From: Rhodocyclaceae bacterium
GTDB lineage: Bacteria > Pseudomonadota > Gammaproteobacteria > Burkholderiales > Rhodocyclaceae
DNA length: 41,749 nucleotides
Assembly: GCA_026417115.1 (NCBI GenBank)
Contig: JAOADW010000014.1
Span: 1-41,749, forward strand
Direction of reading: 5' to 3'
Shown: positions 1-7,551 of the stretch, one piece after another
How positions within the stretch are numbered: the first letter of the stretch is position 1
Layout of the letters: each line of letters opens with the position of its first letter
Position numbers and translations under genes: made by a program
The notes under the pieces: model-generated
Seen by the model: only the letters and a program-made list of their open reading frames with translations
What the model was told of the DNA's origin: nothing
The model's database searches: none

Positions 1-179
1 CTTACCTTGAGGTGGCGAACAAATACAAGGGCCAAAAAGATGCAGAGGCCGTGTTGTTCGAGAAGGTTAAGAAAGGCGGCAAGGGCGTCTGGGGCGAAGT
101 GCCGATGCCGCCCAACGCCGCCGTCAAAGACGAGGACATCAAGACGCTGGTCAAGTGGATTCTCGCCGGCGCCAAGTGA
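1..179 (+). CDS. class I cytochrome c (c-551/c-552 type), C-terminal part only
   Basis: The reading frame enters from the left edge (first full codon at base 3) and ends with TGA at 177-179, leaving 58 residues. The visible part has the segment GVWGEVPMPPN followed by a helix ending in LVKWILAGAK. This is the C-terminal signature of small soluble periplasmic cytochromes c-551/c-552: the Met of PMPP is the sixth haem-iron ligand and the last helix packs on the haem. These proteins carry single electrons in the periplasm between bc1-type complexes and terminal reductases or oxidases. The CXXCH haem site and signal peptide would lie outside the window, so the call rests on the C-terminus only. 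A hairpin follows, separating it from the transporter genes. Confidence 0.85.
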   Translation, partial: YLEVANKYKGQKDAEAVLFEKVKKGGKGVWGEVPMPPNAAVKDEDIKTLVKWILAGAK

Positions 180-190
180 GCAAGACGTGA

Positions 191-224
191 GAAAGCCGGT
201 TTTCGAGGCAGGAGGCCGGCTTTC
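191..224. terminator. terminator-like hairpin after cytochrome c gene
   Basis: A perfect 9-bp inverted repeat, GAAAGCCGG at 191-199 and CCGGCTTTC at 216-224, lies 12 bases after the cytochrome stop codon. There is no run of T after it on the plus strand, so it may be a weak or Rho-assisted terminator or an RNA-stabilising 3' hairpin. The rest of the gap up to 410 shows no gene and no convincing promoter. Confidence 0.5.
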
Positions 225-410
225 CCTGCGCCTAAGGCGAGCAAAGCGCGGGAGCCTGCCGCTGCGGCGAGCCTAAATGCTCGGCTGGCGTGCATGGAAG
301 GCGGGGTAGCGTTTGCGGCCCGTGATTCACTGCGCCGCGCAGGGGGTAGCTTGCTTTCCTGCCCGAAGAATAGGGGTATGACGCTTTTGCGACGAGGAGA
401 TCGATAAGCC

Positions 411-1637
411 ATGAACACGACCCTGAAGACGTTGTCTCTATCCGCGCTTGCTGCCGCCGTGATGATGGCGTGCGGCAAGAAAGAAGAAGCGCCCAAGCCA
501 ACTTCCCAGGCAGCCGCGCCGGCCGAGCCGCAGCCCGTGGTGGTGAAGATCGGCCATGTCGGCCCGCTCACCGGCGGTATCGCACATCTTGGCAAGGACA
601 ATGAAAATGGCGTGCGCTTGGCGCTCGAGGAAGCCAACGCAGCGAAGCTTTCGATTGGCGGTAAGCCGGTCAAGTTCGAGCTCTTGGCCGAGGACGATCA
701 AGCCGACCCGAAAGTCGGCAATACGGTGGCGCAAAAGCTCGTCGACGCCAAGGTCGTCGGCGTCGTCGGACATCTGAATTCGGGCACGTCGATTCCCGCT
801 TCGGCGATCTACCATCAGGCCGGCATTCCCATGATCTCGGGTTCGGCGACCAACCCGGCGCTGACCGAGCAAGGTTTTGCCAATGTCTTCCGCGTCGTTG
901 GACGAGACGACCAGCAAGGGCCGGCGGTCGCCAACTATCTGCTCGCCACCGTCAAGCCCAAGACGGCGGCGATCATCGATGACGCCACGGCCTATGGCGA
1001 AGGTCTCGCGAACGAGGTGGAGAAAACCCTGAAAGCCGCGGGCGTGAAGGTCTTGCCGCGTGAAAAAGGCACCGACAAGACGGCGGACTGGAAAGCCGTG
1101 CTGACCAAGATCAAGGGCAAGAAGCCCGATGTGGTGTTCTATGGCGGCATGGATGCCACCGGCGGCCCCCTGCTCAAACAGGCGCGCGAGCTCAAGATCA
1201 CGGCCACCTTCGCGTTCGGCGATGGCGCATGCACCGACAAGATGGCCGAACTCGCGGGCGAGGCAGCCGAAGGCCTGGTGTGTTCGCAGGCGGGCATTCC
1301 CGTGCAAGCCGCGGGCAAGGCTTTCCTGGATGCCTACAAGGCCAAGTTTGGCGTCGATCCGATCCTTTATGCGCCCTTTACCTATGATGCGGCGAAGCTC
1401 TTGATCGCAGCGATGCAAAAAGCCGATTCCACCGAGCCGGCCAAATACCTGCCGCAGCTGAAGGCCATCCAGTATGAGGGCGCGTCGGGGCGCATCGAGT
1501 TCGATGAAAAAGGCGATCGCAAGGACGCCGAGATGACCATCTTCACGATGAGTAGCGGTAAGATCACGCCCGTGGCGATCATCAAAGGCGGCAAGTCGAT
1601 GACGCTCGAGGAGTACGCCCAGGCGGCAGCGAAATAA
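411..1637 (+). CDS. livK: branched-chain amino acid ABC transporter, substrate-binding lipoprotein
   Basis: A periplasmic binding protein of the Leu/Ile/Val family (type I fold), 408 aa. The N-terminus is a lipoprotein signal: hydrophobic segment, then lipobox VMMAC with Cys21 as the lipidation site, then a charged, Pro/Ala-rich linker. The mature part begins VVKIGHVGPLTGG, typical of the family, and VVGHLNSGTSIPA and YDAAKLLI-type segments follow. It should bind a branched-chain or related amino acid and deliver it to LivHMGF encoded just downstream. An AGGAG-like ribosome site lies about 12 bases before the ATG. The gene is followed by a terminator-like hairpin before livH, which would let the binding protein be made in excess. 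Actual substrate cannot be read from sequence; amides, urea or aromatic acids are possible for this family. Confidence 0.9.
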   Translation: MNTTLKTLSLSALAAAVMMACGKKEEAPKPTSQAAAPAEPQPVVVKIGHVGPLTGGIAHLGKDNENGVRLALEEANAAKLSIGGKPVKFELLAEDDQADPKVGNTVAQKLVDAKVVGVVGHLNSGTSIPASAIYHQAGIPMISGSATNPALTEQGFANVFRVVGRDDQQGPAVANYLLATVKPKTAAIIDDATAYGEGLANEVEKTLKAAGVKVLPREKGTDKTADWKAVLTKIKGKKPDVVFYGGMDATGGPLLKQARELKITATFAFGDGACTDKMAELAGEAAEGLVCSQAGIPVQAAGKAFLDAYKAKFGVDPILYAPFTYDAAKLLIAAMQKADSTEPAKYLPQLKAIQYEGASGRIEFDEKGDRKDAEMTIFTMSSGKITPVAIIKGGKSMTLEEYAQAAAK

Positions 1638-1662
1638 TCCATCGCTTTTCCCATCCTCCTTC

Positions 1663-1701
1663 ACGGCGCGTCGGCACAAAGCGCGGGCGCGCCGTTGTTT
1701 T
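1663..1701 (+). terminator. terminator-like hairpin between livK and livH
   Basis: ACGGCGCG at 1663-1670 pairs perfectly with CGCGCCGT at 1688-1695 and is followed at once by TTGTTTT (1695-1701). It lies 25 bases after the livK stop and ends 14 bases before the livH ATG. In other liv operons a partial terminator here gives more binding protein than permease; that role is inferred. Confidence 0.65.
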
Positions 1702-1715
1702 ATCATGATGCGCCT

Positions 1716-2702
1716 ATGGACATCCTGCTGCAGCAGCTGATCAACGGACTGACCACGGGCAGCGTCTATGCCATCGTCGCGCTCGGCTACACGATGGTCT
1801 ATGGCGTGATCCAGCTCATCAACTTCGCTCATGGCGAAATCGTGATGATTGGGGCGATGGTTGCCGTGAGCGTGATTCTGGCGCTCACGGATACCGCCCT
1901 GCCGCCCGCGTTCATACTGCTAACGGGGGTGCTCGCGGCCATGCCGGTGTGCATGATCATCGGCCTTGCGCTCGAGCGGCTTGCCTACCGCCCTTTGCGA
2001 AAAGCCCCTCGCCTTGCGCCGCTGATTACGGCGATCGGCATGTCCATCATTCTGCAGCACGTCGCGCTCATGATCTGGGGACGCGATCCCCGCGCGTTTC
2101 CTCAGCTCATCGAAAATGCAAGCTTAGCGGTTGGCGGCGCCGCGATCAGCACCGTGCAGATCGCGATCATCGCAACTTCCTGCGTGATGATGGCGGGGCT
2201 TTCGTGGTTTGTCTATCGCACGCGTTTCGGCATCGCCATGCGGGCGACCGCCGAAAACCTCGCGATCGCCGAACTGATGGGGATCGACACCAATCGCGTG
2301 ATCGCTGCCACATTCGCAGTGGGCGCCGCGTTGGGGGCCGTGGCCGGCGTCATGGTCGGCGCCTATTATGGCGTCGCCCACTACACGATGGGCTTCATCC
2401 TGGGATTGAAGGCCTTTTCCGCCGCCGTGCTCGGCGGTATCGGCAACCTGCCTGGCGCCATGCTGGGCGGCCTCGTGCTTGGCCTCGTCGAGGCGCTCGG
2501 CACGGGCTACATCGGCGAACTTACCGATCTTTGTCATTGGCCGTTTGTGGCCGAGGCGCTTGCCGAGCGTTGCCACGCCGATGGACATGTGGTGCTCTTG
2601 GGCAGCAACTACCAAGACGTCTTCGCCTTCCTGGTCTTGGTGCTGGTGCTGATCTTCCGGCCTTCTGGACTTCTTGGCGAGCGCGTCGCGGAGCGGGCAT
2701 GA
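1716..2702 (+). CDS. livH: branched-chain amino acid ABC transporter permease LivH
   Basis: Inner-membrane permease, 328 aa from the ATG at 1716. An upstream in-frame TTG at 1695 lies inside the terminator-like hairpin and is less likely. The protein starts MDILLQQLINGLTTGSVYA and contains GYTMVYGVIQLINFAHGE and GLKAFSAAVLGGIGNLPGA, both hallmark LivH segments, with about eight hydrophobic helices. It pairs with LivM to form the translocation channel. It is a little longer than usual: about 20 extra residues with two Cys (around residues 270-290, between GELT and LLGSNYQD) sit before the last helix. The stop overlaps the livM start (ATGA at 2699-2702), so the two are translationally coupled. 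Confidence 0.93.
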   Translation: MDILLQQLINGLTTGSVYAIVALGYTMVYGVIQLINFAHGEIVMIGAMVAVSVILALTDTALPPAFILLTGVLAAMPVCMIIGLALERLAYRPLRKAPRLAPLITAIGMSIILQHVALMIWGRDPRAFPQLIENASLAVGGAAISTVQIAIIATSCVMMAGLSWFVYRTRFGIAMRATAENLAIAELMGIDTNRVIAATFAVGAALGAVAGVMVGAYYGVAHYTMGFILGLKAFSAAVLGGIGNLPGAMLGGLVLGLVEALGTGYIGELTDLCHWPFVAEALAERCHADGHVVLLGSNYQDVFAFLVLVLVLIFRPSGLLGERVAERA

Positions 2703-3754
2703 GGCAGCTGCGTTGGCCTTATTGGTTGGGGGTGTTGCTCGTCGCCGCCACGCTCTTGCTCCTGCCTTTCGCCTTGAGCGCGATTGGCACTGCCTGGGTG
2801 CGCATTACCAATCTAGCCATCCTCTTCGTGTTTCTTGCCCTCGGACTCAACATCGTCGTCGGCATGGCGGGCCTGCTCGACCTCGGCTATGTCGCGTTCT
2901 ATGCGGTGGGCGCCTATACCTGGGCGCTGCTTGCTTCGCCGCATTTCGATGTGCATTGGCCGGCATGGGCCATCCTCCCTTTGGGCGCGGCGCTCGCTTG
3001 CGTGGCAGGCGTGCTCTTGGGGGCGCCGACGTTGCGTTTGCGCGGCGATTATCTTGCCATCGTCACGCTCGGGTTTGGCGAGATCGTGCGCATTTTCCTC
3101 AACAATTTGTCGGCGCCATTCAACATCACCAATGGGCCGAAGGGCATCACACGCATCGATGGCCTGTCGCTTGCCGGCATCCAGTTCAACGCCAGCGAAA
3201 CCTTCCTCGGCATTCCTTTCACCGCACCGATCAAGTATTACTACGTATTGCTGATCCTCTTGCTCGTGATCCTCATCATCAATCTGAGGCTGGCCGACTC
3301 CCGCATCGGGCGCGCTTGGGTGGCGATTCGTGAGGACGAAATCGCCGCCAAGGCTTGCGGCATCGATACGCGCAACGTCAAACTGTTGGCCTTTGCCATG
3401 GGGGCTTCCTTCGGCGGCATCGCCGGTGGCATGTTCGCCGCGATCCAGGGTTTCGTGAGCCCGGAAAGCTTCGTACTCAACGAGTCGATCATGATCCTCG
3501 CGATGGTGGTTTTGGGCGGCATGGGCAATGTCTGGGGGGTGATCGCCGGCGCCATGTTGCTTTCGTTCGTTCCCGAACTCTTGCGTTACACGGTCGAGCC
3601 CATACAGCGCGCCCTTTTCGGGCGCATGCTCATCGAACCGGAGGTGTTGCGCATGTTGATCTTCGGCGCCGCCTTAGTGCTCACGATGCGCTTTCGTCCT
3701 GCAGGGCTGTGGCCCGAGAAGCGCCACAAACAGGAAATGAGCGTCGCGTCATGA
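2699..3754 (+). CDS. livM: branched-chain amino acid ABC transporter permease LivM
   Basis: Second membrane subunit of the importer, 351 aa. The ATG at 2699 overlaps the livH stop by four bases, which fixes this start over earlier in-frame codons inside livH. Family signatures are LGLNIVVGMAGLLDLGYVAFYAVGAY near the N-terminus (in two blocks), TLRLRGDYLAIVTLGFGEI in the middle, and GGMGNVWGVIAGA near the C-terminus. Roughly nine membrane segments are expected. It contacts LivG/LivF through the RIGRAWVAIREDEIAAKACG cytoplasmic coupling region. The stop overlaps the livG ATG (ATGA at 3751-3754). Confidence 0.94.
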   Translation: MRQLRWPYWLGVLLVAATLLLLPFALSAIGTAWVRITNLAILFVFLALGLNIVVGMAGLLDLGYVAFYAVGAYTWALLASPHFDVHWPAWAILPLGAALACVAGVLLGAPTLRLRGDYLAIVTLGFGEIVRIFLNNLSAPFNITNGPKGITRIDGLSLAGIQFNASETFLGIPFTAPIKYYYVLLILLLVILIINLRLADSRIGRAWVAIREDEIAAKACGIDTRNVKLLAFAMGASFGGIAGGMFAAIQGFVSPESFVLNESIMILAMVVLGGMGNVWGVIAGAMLLSFVPELLRYTVEPIQRALFGRMLIEPEVLRMLIFGAALVLTMRFRPAGLWPEKRHKQEMSVAS

Positions 3755-4527
3755 ATTCCGTGTTGCTCGAGGCGCGCAAGCTGACCAAGCGCTTCGGTGG
3801 CGTCATCGCCCTGAAGTCCGTCTCGCTGACCATCCATAGAGGCGAGATCTATGGATTGATCGGACCCAATGGCGCGGGCAAGACGACCTTCTTCAACGTC
3901 ATCACGGGGCTTTATGCCTGTGACGAGGGCGAAGTCTGGCTGGCCGGCGAGCGGCTCGACCTCAGCCGTCCCCATCGGGTCGCCGCTGCCGGCATCGCGC
4001 GCACCTTTCAAAACGTTCGCCTCTTCGCCAACATGACGGCCTTGGAAAACGTGATGGTGGGCCGTCATGCGAAAGGCCGCGCCGGCGTGATCAGCGCCAT
4101 TTTGCGCACGCGGGGGGAGCGGGGCGAGGAGGCGGCGATGCGTGCAAAAGCGATGGAGCTTTTGCGCTATGTCGGCATCGAGCGGCGTGCATACGATCTC
4201 GCGGGCCATCTTTCCTATGGCGATCAGCGACGCCTCGAGATCGCGCGCGCGCTGGCCCTGGAGCCGAAACTCTTGGCGCTCGACGAACCGGCGGCGGGCA
4301 TGAATGCCACCGAAACGGAGGCCTTACGCCAGCTCATCGAGGGGCTCAATCGCGATGGGCTCACGGTGTTGCTGATCGAACACGACATGCGCTTCGTCAT
4401 GGGGCTTTGCCATCGCATCGCGGTGCTCGATTATGGCGAAAAGATCGCCGAGGGCGCACCCGCGGAGATCAGCCGCGATGCGCGCGTGATCGAGGCTTAT
4501 TTAGGGCAGGGGGCGGCATGCCCTTGA
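3751..4527 (+). CDS. livG: branched-chain amino acid ABC transporter ATP-binding protein LivG
   Basis: Cytoplasmic ABC ATPase, 258 aa. Walker A is GPNGAGKTTFFNV at about residue 38, the ABC signature is LSYGDQRRLEIARALA, Walker B is LLALDEPAAGMN, and the switch His is in LLIEHDMRFVMG. The form LSYG(D/E)QR and the ending PAEI...VIEAYLG are typical of LivG rather than LivF. It powers the LivHM channel together with LivF. The start overlaps the livM stop and its own 3' end overlaps livF by ten bases, so livHMGF behaves as one translationally coupled unit. Confidence 0.94.
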   Translation: MNSVLLEARKLTKRFGGVIALKSVSLTIHRGEIYGLIGPNGAGKTTFFNVITGLYACDEGEVWLAGERLDLSRPHRVAAAGIARTFQNVRLFANMTALENVMVGRHAKGRAGVISAILRTRGERGEEAAMRAKAMELLRYVGIERRAYDLAGHLSYGDQRRLEIARALALEPKLLALDEPAAGMNATETEALRQLIEGLNRDGLTVLLIEHDMRFVMGLCHRIAVLDYGEKIAEGAPAEISRDARVIEAYLGQGAACP

Positions 4528-5225
4528 TGGAGGCGCTCGACCTCAAGGTCCATTATGGCGGCATCGCAGCCGTCAAAGGCGTCTCTTTCGCCGTCGAAGA
4601 AGGCGAGATGGTGTGTTTGATCGGCGCCAACGGCGCGGGCAAGACATCGACCCTGAAAGCATTGGCGCGGCTTTTACCCGCCACTGGCGAAATCCGCTTC
4701 GCCGGCCAGCGCATCGACGGCATGCCGACACATCGTCTGATCCGCCTGGGACTTGCTTTGGTGCCGGAAGGGCGGGGAGTGTTCGCGCGACTGACGGTGG
4801 CCGAAAACCTCGCGATGGGCGCCTATGCGCGCGAGGACGCCGCTGGCGTGGCCGAGGATCTTGCCCGTGTCTATGAACTCTTGCCGCGGCTGGCTGAGCG
4901 TCGGCGCCAACTCGCGGGCACGCTTTCCGGGGGCGAACAGCAGATGCTGGCGCTGGGAAGGGCGTTGATGGGGCGGCCGCGGCTTTTGTTGCTCGACGAA
5001 CCCTCGATGGGGCTGGCGCCGCTCTTGGTGGAGAAGGTTTTCGAGGCCATCCGCGCGATTGCGCGCACGGGGGTTGCGATCCTGTTGGTCGAGCAAAACG
5101 CTCATCTCGCGCTTACCACCTGCGCGCGCGGCTACGTGATGGAGAGCGGGCGCATCACCCTCGCTGCCCCGAGCGCCGAGCTGCTGGCCGATGCACGCGT
5201 GCGCGCGGCTTATCTTGGCGGCTGA
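4518..5225 (+). CDS. livF: branched-chain amino acid ABC transporter ATP-binding protein LivF
   Basis: Second ATPase of the importer, 235 aa. Walker A GANGAGKTSTLKAL, signature LSGGEQQMLALGRALM and Walker B LLLLDEPSMGLAP are all intact; the last two are the classical LivF versions. The chosen ATG at 4518 lies inside the end of livG; another ATG at 4527 is possible and changes only three residues. The N-terminal MEALDLKVHYGGIAAVKGV is the usual beginning of this family. It is the last gene of the transporter block, ending 12 bases from the stop of the convergent reductase gene. Confidence 0.93.
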   Translation: MPLMEALDLKVHYGGIAAVKGVSFAVEEGEMVCLIGANGAGKTSTLKALARLLPATGEIRFAGQRIDGMPTHRLIRLGLALVPEGRGVFARLTVAENLAMGAYAREDAAGVAEDLARVYELLPRLAERRRQLAGTLSGGEQQMLALGRALMGRPRLLLLDEPSMGLAPLLVEKVFEAIRAIARTGVAILLVEQNAHLALTTCARGYVMESGRITLAAPSAELLADARVRAAYLGG

Positions 5226-5237
5226 AGCAACTGCCGT

Positions 5238-6242
5238 TCATCGCGGCGCGTAGCTGAAGACGTCGGCGAAGAAAGCGTGTTCAGGCAAGCCTCGCGCGCA
5301 GAAATCGCGCTTGGCGGCTTCCACCATCGCCGGCGCGCCGCAGACATAGGCTTCATAGTCGGAGAGATCGGCAAGATCGGCGAGCACGGCCTGATGCACG
5401 AGACCGGTGCGTCCTGACCAATCCGCATCGGGCTCCGAAAGCACGGGAATGTAACGGAGCGCGCCTGTTTGCGCCCAACGTTCGGCGAGTCGATGCAGAT
5501 AGAGCCCGCTTGAGTTGCGCGCGCCCCAGTAAAGCGTCATGGGTCGCGACAAGCCGACGTGTAGGGCGTGCTCGATGATGCTCTTGATCGGCGCGAATCC
5601 CGTTCCGCCGGCGACGAGCAATATCGGCTTGTCGGATTCTTCCCGCAAGTAGAACGAACCGTGCGGGCCTTCGATGCGTAAGATGTCCTTGACTTTCATG
5701 CGCGAAAAGACATGCTCGGTGAAATTGCCGCCGGGCACATGGCGGATGTGCAGTTCGAGCAACTGATCGGCATGGGGAGGATTGGCGAGCGAGAAAGCGC
5801 GGCGTTTGCCGCCTTCGAGCAGAAATTCGATGTATTGGCCGGGCAAGAAGGGCAAGCGCTCTTGGCTGGGCAACTTGAGCTTGACGATCATGACGTCGGG
5901 TGCGGCCCGCTCGAGCGACTCGACGCGGCAGGGCAGCGTGCGCACGGGGATTTCGGCGCAGCTTTTGACTTCCTGGATTTCGATCGTGAGATCGGAGAGT
6001 GGGCGTGCCGAACACAACAAGGCATAGCCTTGGTTGCGCTCGGCTCGTGTCAGGGCCTGTTCTTGCGGGGTGCCGGGATCAATGCTGCCGGCGAGGATCT
6101 TGGCTTTGCAAGCGCCACAGGCGCCGCTTCGGCAGCCATAGGGCAAATGCAGCCCCGCATCGAGCGCGGCGGCGAGGATGGTTTGATCGGCTTCGACGCG
6201 AAAAGCGTGGCCGCTGGGTTCGAGAGTGACGTGATAGGCCAT
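5238..6242 (-). CDS. 2Fe-2S ferredoxin/FAD/NAD(P)H reductase (CDP-6-deoxyglucoseen reductase-like)
   Basis: A three-domain electron-transfer flavoprotein of 334 aa. Residues 1-90 are a plant-type ferredoxin with Cys37, Cys42, Cys45 (CRSGACGAC) and Cys77 binding the 2Fe-2S cluster. Next is an FAD-binding barrel with RAFSLANPP (the usual RxYS motif with Phe), then an NAD(P)H domain with GGTGFAPIKSIIEH and a C-terminal YVCGAPAMVEA segment. Such proteins pass electrons from NAD(P)H to an oxygenase or other acceptor; in betaproteobacteria this housekeeping copy is usually named after AscD, with unproven substrate. The ATG at 6242 gives the normal N-terminus; a TTG seven codons earlier reads into the divergent gene's start region. 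No partner oxygenase lies nearby, so its electron acceptor is unknown. Confidence 0.88.
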   Translation of the reverse strand: MAYHVTLEPSGHAFRVEADQTILAAALDAGLHLPYGCRSGACGACKAKILAGSIDPGTPQEQALTRAERNQGYALLCSARPLSDLTIEIQEVKSCAEIPVRTLPCRVESLERAAPDVMIVKLKLPSQERLPFLPGQYIEFLLEGGKRRAFSLANPPHADQLLELHIRHVPGGNFTEHVFSRMKVKDILRIEGPHGSFYLREESDKPILLVAGGTGFAPIKSIIEHALHVGLSRPMTLYWGARNSSGLYLHRLAERWAQTGALRYIPVLSEPDADWSGRTGLVHQAVLADLADLSDYEAYVCGAPAMVEAAKRDFCARGLPEHAFFADVFSYAPR

Positions 6243-6256
6243 GCGATAATCGTTCC

Positions 6257-7147
6257 GTGACAAGGAAGAAAAAGAGATTGCTGATCATCGGCTGCGGCGA
6301 CGTCGCCCGCCGCGCGTTGCCTCGGCTTTTGCGGCAGTGGCGCGTCTATGCGTTGGTGCGCGACTTCGACCCAAACTTGCGCGCGCTTGGCGTGACTCAG
6401 ATCGTCGGCGATCTCGATCGTCGCGCAGAGCTCGCGCGTCTTTCAGGGCTTGCGCATGCCGTTTTGCAGACGGCGCCGCCACCGCCCGAAGGGGAGCATG
6501 ATCCGCGTACGCGGCGCCTGCTCGCCGTCCTTCGGCGCGCTGGCAGTCTAGCACGTCGCTGGGTCTATATCAGCACCAGTGGCGTCTATGGCGATTGCCG
6601 CGGCGCGTGGATAGACGAGACCCATCCCGTGCGGCCGCAAACCGCGCGCGCGAAAAGGCGCCTGGACGCCGAGCGCTGCCTGCGTCGGGCTGGGCGGCGA
6701 GGGCTTATCGTCTCCATCTTGCGCGCGCCAGGCATCTATGCCGAAAACCGCCTGCCGCTCGAGCGCATCCGCCGTGGCGAGCCAGCCCTCTTGCCCGAGG
6801 AAGATAGTTACACGAACCATATCCATGCCGAGGATCTGGCGCAGGCCTGCGTGCGCGCCCTCAGCCATGGCCGGCCGAATCGTGTCTATCACGTCTGCGA
6901 CGACTCTTGTCTGCCGATGGGCGCCTGGTTCGACAAGCTTGCTGACGTCTTTTCCTTACCGCGGCCGCCCCGCATGAGCCGCGCAGAGGCGCGCGCGCGC
7001 CTTTCACCCCAACTCTGGTCGTTCATGAACGAATCGCGCCGGCTTCTCAATCGACGCATGAAGCGCGAACTGGGCGTGCGTTTGCTCTATCCTACGGTCG
7101 ATCACGGCTTGGCCGCCCTGAAAGAGGAGCGCAAATGCTTTGGTTGA
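6257..7147 (+). CDS. NAD(P)-dependent epimerase/dehydratase-like protein (atypical SDR)
   Basis: A 296-aa Rossmann-fold protein. After a basic start (GTG, then TRKKKR) comes LLIIGCGDVARRALPRLL, a GxGxxA-type dinucleotide-binding loop, then YISTSGVYGD in the middle and NHIHAEDLAQA later, which match the extended/atypical SDR group that includes E. coli YeeZ. The classical YxxxK pair is not obvious, so enzymatic activity is uncertain. The start codon is GTG and lies only 14 bases from the divergent reductase start, so the promoter must overlap coding sequence. Its end overlaps the HemJ-like gene by 13 bases, suggesting one operon with the next two genes. Confidence 0.8.
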   Translation: MTRKKKRLLIIGCGDVARRALPRLLRQWRVYALVRDFDPNLRALGVTQIVGDLDRRAELARLSGLAHAVLQTAPPPPEGEHDPRTRRLLAVLRRAGSLARRWVYISTSGVYGDCRGAWIDETHPVRPQTARAKRRLDAERCLRRAGRRGLIVSILRAPGIYAENRLPLERIRRGEPALLPEEDSYTNHIHAEDLAQACVRALSHGRPNRVYHVCDDSCLPMGAWFDKLADVFSLPRPPRMSRAEARARLSPQLWSFMNESRRLLNRRMKRELGVRLLYPTVDHGLAALKEERKCFG

Positions 7148-7551
7148 AAGCCTTTCACATCTTCTTCGTCGTTTCTTGGTTTGCTGGCCTTTTTTACTTG
7201 CCGCGCATCTTCGTCAATTTGGCGCTGGTCCCTGAGGATTCGACGGCCGAGCGCGAGCGGCTGCTCACGATGGCGCGCAAGCTGTTCCGTTTTATGACGC
7301 CGATCGGCCTGGCGGCGGTCGTGTTGGGGCTGATCCTGTGGTTTGCTTTTGGCTTTGCGGGCGGCTGGTTGCATGCGAAGACGGTTTTGGTGCTGGGGCT
7401 CCTCGCCTATCATGCTTATTGTGGGCGCTTGCTGGCAGACTTCGCCGTTGGTCGCAACCGGCGCTCGCACGTCTGGTATCGCGTCTTCAATGAGCTGCCG
7501 GTCTTCTTCCTGCTTGCCATCGTCATCCTCGTGACGGTGAAGCCATTTTGA
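7135..7551 (+). CDS. hemJ: HemJ-like protoporphyrinogen IX oxidase / CopD family membrane protein
   Basis: A 138-aa inner-membrane protein with four predicted helices. The N-terminus MLWLKAFHIFFVVSWFAGL followed by FYLPRIFVN matches the HemJ family, where the early conserved His (here residue 8) helps bind haem b. HemJ oxidises protoporphyrinogen IX to protoporphyrin IX in many Gram-negative bacteria lacking HemG and HemY. The first codon lies inside the end of the SDR gene, and its TGA shares a base with the next ATG (TGATG at 7549-7553), so translation is coupled. A role in haem synthesis is inferred from family only; a CopD-like copper protein is the alternative. Confidence 0.8.
   Translation: MLWLKAFHIFFVVSWFAGLFYLPRIFVNLALVPEDSTAERERLLTMARKLFRFMTPIGLAAVVLGLILWFAFGFAGGWLHAKTVLVLGLLAYHAYCGRLLADFAVGRNRRSHVWYRVFNELPVFFLLAIVILVTVKPF

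Noticed and set aside
438..1832. 464-residue open frame on the minus strand opposite livK
   Set aside because: The plus strand clearly encodes the binding protein; the antisense frame is His/Arg/Asp/Gly-rich and comes from high GC at third codon positions.
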